33,669 nucleotides of DNA from Gemmatimonadota bacterium (lineage in GTDB: Bacteria > Gemmatimonadota > Gemmatimonadetes > Longimicrobiales > Gaopeijiaceae), in assembly GCA_016209885.1 (NCBI GenBank), contig JACQVF010000036.1, forward strand, positions 1-33,669. The letters run 5' to 3'. This document shows, one piece after another, positions 21,539 to 29,690 of this stretch. A program made the translations under genes and the position numbers. The notes below the pieces were generated by a model. The model saw only the letters and a list, made by a program, of their open reading frames with translations. It made no database searches and was not told the origin of the DNA. Within the stretch, counting starts at the first letter, position 1. The number at the start of each line of letters is the position of its first letter.

Positions 21539-23203
21539 ATGAACAGGCGTCCGCTGCCCGGGACCGCTGGTACGGCTGGTACCGCTGGTACCGCTGGTAC
21601 CGCTGTCGCTTTTGCTGTCGTGGTCCTGAGCGCGCTTCTCTCCGCGTGCGGGGAGATGCCGCCGTCGGAGACCCTGGATGTCCTGATTGTCCATGGCACG
21701 GTAGTGGACGGGACCGGGGTGGCGGGCGTCGAGAGCGACGTGGGTGTGCTGGGCGGCGAGATCGTGTGGGTGGGCCGGTCCCGGCGGGCTGCGGCGCGGG
21801 ACACGGTGGACGCGACGGGGCTGGTGGTGGCTCCGGGCTTTATCGATTCGCACAACCATACGGCGCCGGAGATCGCGGAGCTGGACAAGCGGCTGAACGA
21901 GGGCTTTATCCGTCAGGGTGTGACGACGGTGGTCGGCGGGCCGGACGGTGGTTTCTCGCCTGGGCAGATCCGCCGGCTCATCGGGGCGTACGAGGCGAAC
22001 GGGGTCGGGACCAACGTCGCATTCTATGTCGGTCATAACGGGATCCGGCGGGAGGTCATGGGCGAGGAGCAGCGGCGGGCGCCGACGGCGGAGGAGCTGG
22101 CGCGCATGAAGGCTCTGGTTCGCGAGGGGATGGAGCTGGGCGCTCTTGGCTTCTCCACGGGTCTCATGTACGAGCCGGGGATGTTCAGCACGACGGACGA
22201 GGTGGTGGAGCTGGCGAAGGAGGCGGCACCGTTCCAGGGGGTTTACGATACCCACGACCGCAGCCCGGTCCGCGACTATCTCGGCTCGGTGCGTGAGGCG
22301 ATCGCGATCGGGGAGCGGGCCGGGATCCCTTCGAAGGAGGGGCACCTGAAGACGGTGGGTCTCGAGAACCGGGGTAAGAACCGCGAGGTCATCGCGATGG
22401 TCGACTCGGCGCGGGCGCGGGGTCTGCCGCTGGTGTCGGACCAGTACCCTTACGACGGCGCGGCGACGAGCACGCTGGAGAGGATCGTGGTGGTGCCCGA
22501 GGCGCTGGCGAAGCGTGCGGGCTTCGATCTCGAGGCGGCGCTGCGGGACCCGCGCACGCGGGCGGTGCTGAAGGAGTCGAGCGAGAACGGGATCGACGGC
22601 GGCTTCGCCTGGATCAAGGCGACAGGCTACTCGAGCATGCGGGTCACGCGGAGCGCGGACTACCCGGATCTGGTCGGCCGCTATCTCTCCGAGTTGGCGG
22701 CGGAGCGCGAGCTGGACGGCTTCGACCTTGTGGCCGAGCTCATCCTGGGGGCGAAGGACACCGTCGGCATCACGCTGGGCGCGGTTCTCGAGGAGGACGT
22801 GCGGGAGCTGATGGTCCAGCCCTGGAACATGATCGCCAGTGACGGTGCGTACTCCGACGGAATCACTCCCCGGGGCCACCCCCGGAGCACCGGCACCTTT
22901 GCCCGCGTGCTCGGGCGCTACGTGCGGGAGACGAAGCTTCTGACGCTGGAGCAGGCCGTCTACAAGATGAGCGGCTTCCCGGCCGAGTTTCACGGCTTCC
23001 AGGATCGGGGCCGGATTGCCGAGGGCATGGCTGCCGACATCGTGGTCTTCGACCCGGCGACGATCGCCGACCGCTCGACGTGGGAGCAGCCGCAACTCTA
23101 TGCGGCGGGCGTGCACCAGGTGCTCGTGAACGGCGCGTTCGTGGTGCGGGACGGGGAGCTGACCGGGGAGGCGCCCGGGAAGTTCCTGGCCCGGCAGCGG
23201 TAG
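21539..23203 (+). CDS. N-acyl-D-amino-acid deacylase-like amidohydrolase lipoprotein
   Basis: The 554-residue protein has a lipoprotein signal with lipobox LLSAC (Cys37), so it is exported and lipid-anchored. Before it, residues about 8-22 are five Gly-Thr-Ala repeats encoded by 9-base tandem repeats, an odd n-region. The amidohydrolase fold follows: VHGTVVDGTG, then GFIDSHNHTAPEI with the metal ligands His105 and His107, KEGHLKTVG, and ASDGAYSDG with the catalytic-site Asp. In characterised D-aminoacylases a metal-bridging Cys lies in a GNCGFS-type motif; here the same place reads GGPDGGFSP, so the Cys is absent. The reaction is probably removal of an acyl group from N-acyl-D-amino acids or a related cyclic/N-acyl amide. 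The next gene, an amino-acid/dicarboxylate symporter, follows within about 35 bases and could import the product. Confidence 0.8.
   Translation: MNRRPLPGTAGTAGTAGTAGTAVAFAVVVLSALLSACGEMPPSETLDVLIVHGTVVDGTGVAGVESDVGVLGGEIVWVGRSRRAAARDTVDATGLVVAPGFIDSHNHTAPEIAELDKRLNEGFIRQGVTTVVGGPDGGFSPGQIRRLIGAYEANGVGTNVAFYVGHNGIRREVMGEEQRRAPTAEELARMKALVREGMELGALGFSTGLMYEPGMFSTTDEVVELAKEAAPFQGVYDTHDRSPVRDYLGSVREAIAIGERAGIPSKEGHLKTVGLENRGKNREVIAMVDSARARGLPLVSDQYPYDGAATSTLERIVVVPEALAKRAGFDLEAALRDPRTRAVLKESSENGIDGGFAWIKATGYSSMRVTRSADYPDLVGRYLSELAAERELDGFDLVAELILGAKDTVGITLGAVLEEDVRELMVQPWNMIASDGAYSDGITPRGHPRSTGTFARVLGRYVRETKLLTLEQAVYKMSGFPAEFHGFQDRGRIAEGMAADIVVFDPATIADRSTWEQPQLYAAGVHQVLVNGAFVVRDGELTGEAPGKFLARQR
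21560..21604 (+). repeat. Five 9-bp tandem repeats coding Gly-Thr-Ala
   Basis: The units are close to GGTACCGCT: 21560-21568 (GGGACCGCT), 21569-21577 (GGTACGGCT) and three exact copies 21578-21604. They lie within the signal-peptide coding part of the amidohydrolase gene and keep the frame. Confidence 0.9.
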
Positions 23204-23238
23204 CCGCTTCGCCATCCATCGCGGGTCCCGAGGTCGGC

Positions 23239-24549
23239 TTGACGCTCGCCGTTTCTGCGGATTCTGGGGAGAGGCGGCCGAGCCTGTACCGCCGCTACCG
23301 CCGGCTGTCCATGGGGGTCAAGATCCTCATCTGGATGGTCGCGGGGGTCGCGGCCGGGCTGGTGCTGGGGGAGCGGGCCGCGGCCGTCGAGCCGCTGGGC
23401 ACGCTGTTCATCCGGTTGCTCGTCATGGCGGCGATCCCGCTGGTCTTCTTCAACCTGCTGGCCGGTCTCACCAGTCTTTCGGACGCGAGGACGCTGGGGC
23501 GGCTCGCTGCGAAGATCCTGATCTACTTCACGGCCACCACGGTCTTCGCGTCGATTCTCGCCCTCGTGGTCATGGGGCTGCTGGAGCCGGGCGCAGGCAT
23601 GCGGCTGACCGGGGAGGTGGGCGAGAGCATCGGCAAGGTGCCGAGGCTCAGCGAGATCTTCCTGGACCTCTTTCCGGAGAACGTGTTCGAGGCGTTCAGC
23701 AGCGGGCGGGTGGTCCAGGTGGTGGTGTTCTCGGTGCTCCTGGGCGTCACGACCCTGATGCTGCCGGAGGCGCGGCGGCTGCCGCTGGTCCGGGCGTACG
23801 ATCTGGGCGCCCTGCTGTTTCGCAAGCTCGTGGACCTCATCCTGTTGTTGGGGCCCATGGGCATCGGAGCGCTGGCCGCCGCCACGGTCGGGCGCCACGG
23901 CTCGGAGATCTTCGGCCCGCTCGCCCTCTTCATCGGCGGGGTGTGGGGCGCGGAGGCCGTGATGGTAGTCGTGTACATGATCTTGCTGGCGCTCCTCACG
24001 CCGTATTCGCCCGCCCGCTTCCTCGTTCGCACCGGCCCGCTGTGGGCCACGACCGCGGCGACTTGCAGCAGTCTCGCGAGCTTACCGGTCTCGCTGGAGC
24101 TGGCCGAGGACCGGCTCCGGATGCCGCGCAGTGTCTACGCGTTCACGCTGCCGCTCGGTGCACAGATCAACAAGGACGGCACCTCTGTCCTGCTAACGTC
24201 GGTGCTGATCTTCACGGCCCAGGCCGCCGGCGTCGAGTTCTCCGTGATCCAGCTCGTACCCGTGGTTCTCATGGCGGCCCTCCTGTCGGCGGGCTCTGGC
24301 GGCATCCCCGCCGGCGGGCTTGTGGTCGCGCTCATCTTCACGCAAGCGTTTGGGCTGCCTGGCGAGATCGCCGTCATGATCGGCGGGGTCTATCGGCTTG
24401 TCGACATGGGGAACACGACGATCAACGTCATGGGCGATCTGATCGGGACGGCTATCGTCTCGGAATCGGAGGGGCTGCTGGGGCCGGCGCCGCTGGCGGA
24501 AGGCGAGCAGCAACGGGCCCTTCCGTTCGCTTCCCCCACGGCCGGATGA
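23239..24549 (+). CDS. Dicarboxylate/amino acid:cation symporter (DAACS/SDF family)
   Basis: The 436-residue integral membrane protein has about eight helices plus re-entrant loops. Start chosen: TTG at 23239, with GAGG about 6 bases before it, because the residues SLYRRYRRLSMGVKILIWMV look like the true cytoplasmic N-terminus of this family; the ATG at 23311 would remove part of it. Family landmarks are PLVFFNLLAGLTSLSD (first domain), TCSSLASLPVSLE (Ser-rich hairpin loop), LPLGAQINKDGTS (the NMDGT motif as NKDGT) and VDMGNTTINVMGD. In glutamate/C4-dicarboxylate carriers the last motif is DRxRTxxNVxGD with a substrate-carboxylate Arg; here no Arg is present, suggesting a neutral or other substrate. 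It follows the amidohydrolase gene by about 35 bases. Confidence 0.85.
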   Translation: MTLAVSADSGERRPSLYRRYRRLSMGVKILIWMVAGVAAGLVLGERAAAVEPLGTLFIRLLVMAAIPLVFFNLLAGLTSLSDARTLGRLAAKILIYFTATTVFASILALVVMGLLEPGAGMRLTGEVGESIGKVPRLSEIFLDLFPENVFEAFSSGRVVQVVVFSVLLGVTTLMLPEARRLPLVRAYDLGALLFRKLVDLILLLGPMGIGALAAATVGRHGSEIFGPLALFIGGVWGAEAVMVVVYMILLALLTPYSPARFLVRTGPLWATTAATCSSLASLPVSLELAEDRLRMPRSVYAFTLPLGAQINKDGTSVLLTSVLIFTAQAAGVEFSVIQLVPVVLMAALLSAGSGGIPAGGLVVALIFTQAFGLPGEIAVMIGGVYRLVDMGNTTINVMGDLIGTAIVSESEGLLGPAPLAEGEQQRALPFASPTAG

Positions 24550-24662
24550 AATCCGGGGGCAGCGGGCCGCACAAGTTCCCGTGAGGCGATAGGCTTCTTC
24601 CTCCACGCTCGCGCGCGGCGAATCGAATGCCAAGGGATTCCTGGGACAGGACACCGTAGATC

Positions 24663-25775
24663 TTGATCAACGTGATGGACCCGCCGTTCGGCGCCCGGGG
24701 TGACGGGGTGACGGACGACACCGGCGCCATCGAGCGCGCGCTGGCCGCGCTCCCGGACTCCGGCGGCACGATCCTCTTTCCCGCGCGGCATATCTTCCTC
24801 TGCGACGGCGTCGTGCTGGCGAGACCGGGCGCCACGATCCTGGCCCATGGCGCGACGATCCGGAAGGCGCCGGCAACGCGGCAGCATCTCTTCCGCGACA
24901 CGGCTGGCGCGGCGAACGGGCTCGCGGTCTACGGTGGGACGTTCGAGCTCGCGCGTGGCAGTTTCTCGCCGGGGGACACGGTCTCGGCGTTCTTCCTCGT
25001 GCGCGCGCGCAACCTGCGCTGGCTTGGCTGCCGCTTCGTGGATGGCATCGAGGAGGCGCTCAAGCTCTACAAGTGCCAGGAGGTGTGGGTCAAAGGGTGT
25101 ACGATCGAGACCCTCTTCGACAACGGCATCCAGATCCACACCCCTGCGGACGATGGCTTCACGGGCTCGCGCGCGGACCAGGACACGCGGCACATCTGGA
25201 TCGAAGACTGCGTGATTCGCGGCGTGGACGACCGCCTTCACGGAACCGGCAACGGGATCGGCGTAGCCGTCCAGTCGAGCTCGCCGGCCCGGACCAGCCG
25301 GGACGTCTTTGTGCGGCGGTGTACGATCGAGGGCTGCGTCCGGGGACTGTGGCACGAGGTGAACGTTGCGGGCAACCCGGGCGTCAACGTCAACTTCGAT
25401 CACAACACGATCGTGCGGGCGGAGCTCTCCGGGTTGGGGCTCGTTGGCCTGCGCGGCGGGGGCGCGAGGGGGAACACGATCCTGGACGCGGGGAGGGTCG
25501 TACCGGACCCGCCCCAAACGTCGTCGGAGACCGCAGGGATCCTGATCAGCGGTTCCGAGGGGGCCGAGAGCGAGGAGCTGCTCGTCGCCGACAACGTGAT
25601 CGCCGATCGCCGCCCGCCAGGCCGGCGCTGCATGCAGTACGGCATCTGGGTCGGCCGCGGCCGCCGGCTCACCGTGCGGGACAACCGCGTGACCGGGGCG
25701 ACCGTGCGCGAGGTGTGTCTCGCGGATCCCCGACGCGTGCGCGATTCGGTGATCCTGCCCGCGCGCGGCCGGTGA
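24663..25775 (+). CDS. Right-handed beta-helix (pectate lyase/GH28-like) protein
   Basis: The 370-residue protein has the N-terminal motif FGARGDGVTDDTGAIERALA, the Pfam pectate-lyase-3-type opening (GAKGDGVTDDTxAIQ). Repeated beta-helix rungs follow, with Asn and Cys/Val ladders (NGIQIHTP, VFVRRCTIEGC, NVNFDHNTI, LLVADNVIADR, LTVRDNRVTG). An in-frame TAG lies only two codons before the TTG start at 24663. An INV-type beginning, as in relatives, therefore needs this TTG (alternatives GTG 24672, ATG 24675). There is no signal peptide, which is unusual for a polysaccharide-acting beta-helix enzyme: either it is cytoplasmic or its 5' end was lost. No catalytic Asp triad of GH28 is evident. Substrate unknown. 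Confidence 0.75.
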   Translation: MINVMDPPFGARGDGVTDDTGAIERALAALPDSGGTILFPARHIFLCDGVVLARPGATILAHGATIRKAPATRQHLFRDTAGAANGLAVYGGTFELARGSFSPGDTVSAFFLVRARNLRWLGCRFVDGIEEALKLYKCQEVWVKGCTIETLFDNGIQIHTPADDGFTGSRADQDTRHIWIEDCVIRGVDDRLHGTGNGIGVAVQSSSPARTSRDVFVRRCTIEGCVRGLWHEVNVAGNPGVNVNFDHNTIVRAELSGLGLVGLRGGGARGNTILDAGRVVPDPPQTSSETAGILISGSEGAESEELLVADNVIADRRPPGRRCMQYGIWVGRGRRLTVRDNRVTGATVREVCLADPRRVRDSVILPARGR

Positions 25776-25869
25776 AGGCGGGCGGCGCGGCGCCCCGGGA
25801 ACCATTCAGCGAGCGCTCAGCCTGCGGGAGCGAGCTTTCTGCCCCGATCTGCGCCAACGGGCCAACCGC

Positions 25870-25898
25870 TTGACTTGCCGCCTCTCCCGCGTGATAAG
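25870..25898 (+). promoter_or_regulatory. Candidate sigma-70 promoter of the histidine kinase gene
   Basis: TTGACT (25870-25875; 5 of 6 matches) is followed by a 17-base spacer and GATAAG (25893-25898; 4 of 6). A start near 25905 would give about 80 bases of leader to the ATG at 25985, or about 20 to the TTG at 25925. Confidence 0.45.
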
Positions 25899-25984
25899 TT
25901 ATCCGCGCCCGCCAGGGTCCCGCGTTGGCCATCGCCGGCTCAGCGCGCGGCGTTTCTCGCCAGCCTGATCCCGGGCAGGAAACT

Positions 25985-27910
25985 ATGCCTTCGCACCGGC
26001 AGCCTCCTTTGAGCCTAGTGCCGCCCCGCGCGCTGGCGTTGTCCCTGGGGGCGCTGTCCGCATCCGTGATCGGTGCCCTCGTCTTCTCGGACTCGGCCGG
26101 TGAGTACGAGGCCTTCCTTTGGCTGCTGGCCCTGGTGCCGGCGTTTCTCCTGGCCCATTACCGGGGTTGGGCGTGGGTGAGCGCGGCGCTCGGCGGCGGG
26201 ATGGCGCTACTCTCGCTGACGTACGTATTGGGGTGGTCGCTGGAGTGGGAGGTTCGCGACTGGCCCGTCTACCTGTTCGTGGTGGGCAGCTACATTGCCA
26301 TCGCGCTCGGGGCTGGTTGGTTCTCGGAGGTACGGCATGCGGCGGTCCAGCGGAAGGAGGCCGAGGAGGCGCTCCGCAAGAGCGAGGAGCGCTACCGGAC
26401 CATGTTCGAGCAGTCCAGAGACGCCATCCTCATTACCAGCCGGGACGGCCGGCACCTGGATGTGAACCGTGCGGCCCTGGAGCTTTTCGGCTACACGCGA
26501 GAGGAGATGCTGGCGCTGGATAGCCGGCAGCTCTACGCGGAGCCTGGCGACCGCGACGGCTTTGTGGAGAAGATCGACCGGGACGGGTTTGTGCACGACC
26601 ACCAGGTCACCCTGCGACGCAAGGATGGGAGCGAGATGTCTTGCCTCGTCACGTCTACGCTGCAGCGGGCAGACGACGGCACCGTCCTCGGCTACCAGGC
26701 CATCATCCGGGACGTCACCGCCCAGCGGCAGCTCGAGCGCTACCTCCAGGAGGTGCAGAAGATGGAGGCCGTCGATCAGCTTAGCAGCGGGATTGCCCAC
26801 GACTTCAACAACATTCTCACTGTGGTCCTCACGAGCGCCGTCGTTCTGCGTGAGTTCGTGAACTCGGAGCAGACCGACGCTCGCGCGCTGCTCGACGACC
26901 TGCAGGACGTGGCGAAGCGGGGCTCGCAGCTCGTGAAGAAGCTGAGCATCTTCGCCCGCCGCGAGGAAGTGAAGCTGGTGCCGCTGGACCTGGCGGCCTG
27001 TGTGGACGAGCTCGCGGAGACGCTCCGCCGGCTGCTTCCCGAGAACGTCGAGATCCATCTCGCCGTGGACGAGCCGCTGCCCCCCGTGCTCGCGGATGTG
27101 GGCGCCGTGGAGCAGATCCTCATGAACCTGGCGACGAACGCGCGAGATGCCATGCCCCGGGGTGGAACGCTCCGGATCGTGGTCGGGCGGACGCAACTTG
27201 CCGATGAGGACCGGGCGCGGCACGGCTGGGTGGTGCCCGGGAAGTATGTGAGCGTGTCCGTGAGCGACACCGGGGTCGGCATGGATGAGAAGACGCGGGA
27301 GAAGGTCTTCCAGCCCTTCTTCACGACCAAGCCGCCGGGAGAAGGGACGGGACTCGGCATGGCGGTGGTCTATGGGCTCGTCAAGCAGCACAAAGGGTTC
27401 GTGCACCTGTACAGCCAGCCGGGTCTCGGCACGACCGTCAAGGTGTACTTCCCGGTGGCGGAGGGTGCGGCAGGGGTCGTATCACGCACCGATGCACGCC
27501 CTGAGCTGCCACGGGGCTCGGAGACGATCCTCCTGGTCGAGGACGAGCCCGCGGTGCGCCGGACCGCCAGGCGGACGCTGGAGAAACTGGGCTATACGGT
27601 CCTGGAGGCCGCCGACGGACAGGAGGCCCTGGAGCTGTACCGGGGGCGCGAGGCGGAGATCGACCTCATCCTGAGCGACGTCGTGATGCCAAGGCTAGGT
27701 GGCAAGGATCTCTACGAAGCGCTGCGGCGGGAAGGGAAGGGTGTGAAGTTTCTCTTCGTGAGCGGGTATACGGCGCACGATGTGAGGGAGAGCGTGCGGC
27801 TCGATCCCGCCCTGGCCTTCCTCCAGAAGCCGTGGACGGGTGCTGACCTGGCCCACAAGGTGCGCGAGACGCTCGGCGCCCTGGAGGCGGAGGGCCGCGC
27901 CGGTGGGTGA
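25985..27910 (+). CDS. Membrane hybrid histidine kinase with PAS and receiver domains
   Basis: The 641-residue protein starts at the ATG at 25985, with GCAGGA 4 bases upstream; an upstream in-frame TTG at 25925 is possible. Four transmembrane helices lie at about 16-35, 42-58, 62-82 and 90-111. A linking helix (EAEEALRKSEERYRTMFEQS) leads to a PAS domain (about 133-245; SRDGRHLDVNRAALELFGYT). The dimerisation/phosphoacceptor segment GIAHDFNNIL has His272, the type-4/HWE-free 'HDFNN' class common in PAS kinases. The ATPase domain shows the N-box (MNLATNARDAMP), DTGVGMDE and GEGTGLGMAVVYGLVKQH. The C-terminal receiver domain has its phospho-Asp at 565 (LILSDVVMP). It has no DNA-binding output, so it must pass phosphate to a partner encoded elsewhere. 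The stimulus is unknown. Confidence 0.92.
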   Translation: MPSHRQPPLSLVPPRALALSLGALSASVIGALVFSDSAGEYEAFLWLLALVPAFLLAHYRGWAWVSAALGGGMALLSLTYVLGWSLEWEVRDWPVYLFVVGSYIAIALGAGWFSEVRHAAVQRKEAEEALRKSEERYRTMFEQSRDAILITSRDGRHLDVNRAALELFGYTREEMLALDSRQLYAEPGDRDGFVEKIDRDGFVHDHQVTLRRKDGSEMSCLVTSTLQRADDGTVLGYQAIIRDVTAQRQLERYLQEVQKMEAVDQLSSGIAHDFNNILTVVLTSAVVLREFVNSEQTDARALLDDLQDVAKRGSQLVKKLSIFARREEVKLVPLDLAACVDELAETLRRLLPENVEIHLAVDEPLPPVLADVGAVEQILMNLATNARDAMPRGGTLRIVVGRTQLADEDRARHGWVVPGKYVSVSVSDTGVGMDEKTREKVFQPFFTTKPPGEGTGLGMAVVYGLVKQHKGFVHLYSQPGLGTTVKVYFPVAEGAAGVVSRTDARPELPRGSETILLVEDEPAVRRTARRTLEKLGYTVLEAADGQEALELYRGREAEIDLILSDVVMPRLGGKDLYEALRREGKGVKFLFVSGYTAHDVRESVRLDPALAFLQKPWTGADLAHKVRETLGALEAEGRAGG

Positions 27911-28020
27911 GAAAGCCGCGCGTGGAGGCGAGTCGGCGATCTGAGTTGGGCCTCTCCGACGACCGCGCCGGCGATCCTGGCGGCTCGAGTGGAGCGGCTT
28001 CGTGGCGCGGCGGGTGGAGT

Positions 28021-28040
28021 CGTCCGCAGCCGTCCGCAGC
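28021..28040. repeat. 10-bp tandem duplication
   Basis: CGTCCGCAGC occurs twice head-to-tail at 28021-28040, in the 219 bases between the kinase gene and the small membrane protein gene. Nearby, TTGACC (28049-28054) and TAGCTT (28072-28077) with a 17-base spacer could be a weak promoter. Confidence 0.7.
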
Positions 28041-28129
28041 CTCGGATCTTGACCCCCTCGGTCTGCCCGCGTAGCTTGCACACGAATGAGTTCCTGGGTT
28101 CGTTGGCAGTGCACTGATAAGCTGCTCCC

Positions 28130-28399
28130 TTGCAGCGCATCGTGAGCAGCGTACTCCTACACTTATTCCTGGGTGTCATCGGCTCACTGGGGCTGTTCCT
28201 TCTGTTCACGTTCCTATCCGGCGAGCGTCGGTTTTCGGCCCCGTTCGTGGTTCTGGTGGTAGGGCTCGCGTGCGCTACGTTGTCGCGGTATCTGTCGCCC
28301 TGGGCGACGCCTGTCATCCTGGTAGGCTACGGGGTGGCCGGGTTGCTCGAGGTGAGGCGGGACCGCGCATCCACGGCGCAAGGTCCGCGGCAGCGCTGA
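28130..28399 (+). CDS. Small membrane protein, unrecognised
   Basis: The possible protein has 89 residues from a TTG at 28130 (a GTG at 28142 is an alternative). Three hydrophobic helices are visible: LLHLFLGVIGSLGLFLLFTF, PFVVLVVGLACATLSRYL and WATPVILVGYGVAGLLEV. A basic C-terminus follows (RRDRASTAQGPRQR), consistent with the inside-positive rule. There is no ribosome site of note, so the start and even expression are uncertain, but the clean pattern of hydrophobic segments and charged loops argues that it is real. No family recognised. Confidence 0.5.
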   Translation: MQRIVSSVLLHLFLGVIGSLGLFLLFTFLSGERRFSAPFVVLVVGLACATLSRYLSPWATPVILVGYGVAGLLEVRRDRASTAQGPRQR

Positions 28400-28550
28400 T
28401 GGTGGTCGCAGCGCTCGCAGCGGTCGCAGCGCAGCCTGAGACGCGGCGGTGGCTGGCGGCCTCAAGGGCTCCCGGATATCGGCTTCAGCGTTCGCAATGC
28501 CCGCGTCCGTCGTACTGGCTGGCTAACCGCTAACTCGAAAGGAGAACAAG

Positions 28551-28880
28551 GTGAACATCTACGTAGGGAATCTCTCGCGCGACGTTACCGAAGCAGACGT
28601 ACGGGAGGCGTTCGGAGCCTTTGGACAGCTCGCCTCGGTCACCATCATCAAGGACAAGTTCACGGGTGAGTCGAGAGGGTTTGGATTCGTGGAGATGCCC
28701 TCGAGCGGCGAAGCCCAATCCGCGATCGCGGGGCTGAACGGCAAGGACCTGAAGGGGCGAACCCTCAACGTCAGCGAGGCGCGTCCACGTCCTGAGGGCC
28801 GAGATCGGAAGAGAGGCGGCGGCGGTGGCGGTGGCGGTGGCGGTGGTCGCAGGATGGGGCGCGACCGTGGTTCCTGGTAG
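28551..28880 (+). CDS. RRM-domain RNA-binding protein with a glycine-rich tail
   Basis: The 109-residue protein starts at the GTG at 28551, decided by AAAGGAG at 28538-28544, 6 bases upstream. The single RRM has RNP2 as IYVGNL (residues 3-8) and RNP1 as RGFGFVEM (42-49), both complete, with the aromatic residues that stack on RNA bases. After the RRM (to about residue 78) comes a charged linker (EARPRPEGRDRKR), then a run of 11 glycines (89-99) and an Arg-rich end (RRMGRDRGSW). This is the bacterial RNA-binding/glycine-rich protein type known from cyanobacteria and many soil bacteria, often cold-inducible. It probably acts as an RNA chaperone. It stands alone between unrelated genes. Confidence 0.92.
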   Translation: MNIYVGNLSRDVTEADVREAFGAFGQLASVTIIKDKFTGESRGFGFVEMPSSGEAQSAIAGLNGKDLKGRTLNVSEARPRPEGRDRKRGGGGGGGGGGGRRMGRDRGSW

Positions 28881-29062
28881 GTCCCGCAAGCTGAACGGAG
28901 TCGAAGCACCACCGCCTCCACGAGCTCGAGCGACGCGTATGCCCGCCGAACCAGCGCGTGCGGCCGGACGCAAGGGGTGAGCCCACCTCCGATTCCGACA
29001 CTCTGTGACAACGCTTGCGCGGACACGCCGGTCCGCATCCGGGGCTGCCAGCTTCTCGGCTC

Positions 29063-29647
29063 GTGACCGAAGAAGCTCACAGCCGGTGGGACGAGCGCTA
29101 CCGCGTAGGCGACTGGGTCGATGTTGGAAGGCCTGCGCAGATCGTCGAGGATGCGCTGCCGTGGCTCCGGCCCCCGGGCCTTGCCCTCGACCTCGCGTGT
29201 GGCGCGGGGCGGAACGCGCTGTTCCTGGCGGAGCGAGGCTTCCGCGTGGTGGCCGTCGATCTCTCGCTGGAGGGCTTGCAACCGCTCGCGGCGCGGGTGC
29301 GGACCGGCGGCCTTTCGGTCCAGCCGATCCATGCGGATCTCGAGCACTTCGCGGTGGCGCCCGGCACCTTCGATGTCGTGGTCAACACCCACTTCCTCCT
29401 CCGCAGCGCGTTTCCGCTCATCCACGCCGCGCTCCGCGAGGGCGGGCTCCTCCTCTTCGAGACCTACAGCGTGGACGAGATCGACGTGCTGGGTGGCGAT
29501 ATCCGGCGGGAGTACGCCCTCGAGCGCGGGGAGCTACGGCGAGCCTTCGAGGGCTTCGAGATCCTTCGCTACGAAGAGGGGGTCTTCGAGCGAGAGGAGG
29601 GCGAACGCGGGCTCGCTCGAATGATTGCGCGGAAGCCGGCGTCCTGA
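29063..29647 (+). CDS. Class I SAM-dependent methyltransferase (TehB-like)
   Basis: The 194-residue protein uses the GTG at 29063; the frame is also open from a TTG at 29015, but the extra 16 residues look non-coding. Neither has a good ribosome site. The N-terminus EEAHSRWDERYRVGDW is the typical opening of TehB/tellurite-resistance-like methyltransferases. Motif I is LDLACGAGRNALFLAERG, followed by VVAVDLSLEGL (acidic residue binding the SAM ribose), FDVVVNTHFLLRS (motif II region) and LREGGLLLFETYS. The substrate is unknown: a small molecule or metalloid is as likely as a macromolecule. It converges on the serine hydrolase gene, with 43 bases between the stops. Confidence 0.85.
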   Translation: MTEEAHSRWDERYRVGDWVDVGRPAQIVEDALPWLRPPGLALDLACGAGRNALFLAERGFRVVAVDLSLEGLQPLAARVRTGGLSVQPIHADLEHFAVAPGTFDVVVNTHFLLRSAFPLIHAALREGGLLLFETYSVDEIDVLGGDIRREYALERGELRRAFEGFEILRYEEGVFEREEGERGLARMIARKPAS

Positions 29648-29690
29648 AGGCGACTGCCGCGATAACCGTACGCCTGAAGGAACCCCCATC

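Noticed and set aside
19885..21888. Extending the flavoprotein to a 667-residue protein
   Set aside because: The FAD-binding motif begins a few residues after the ATG at 21048; the upstream extension runs through intergenic DNA and into the antisense of another gene's repeat region.
29063..29647. The methyltransferase as a self-protection enzyme for the defence-like island
   Set aside because: It is a TehB-like small-molecule type without DNA-methyltransferase motifs (no DPPY or PCQ-type motif) and lies 12 kb away, separated by unrelated genes.
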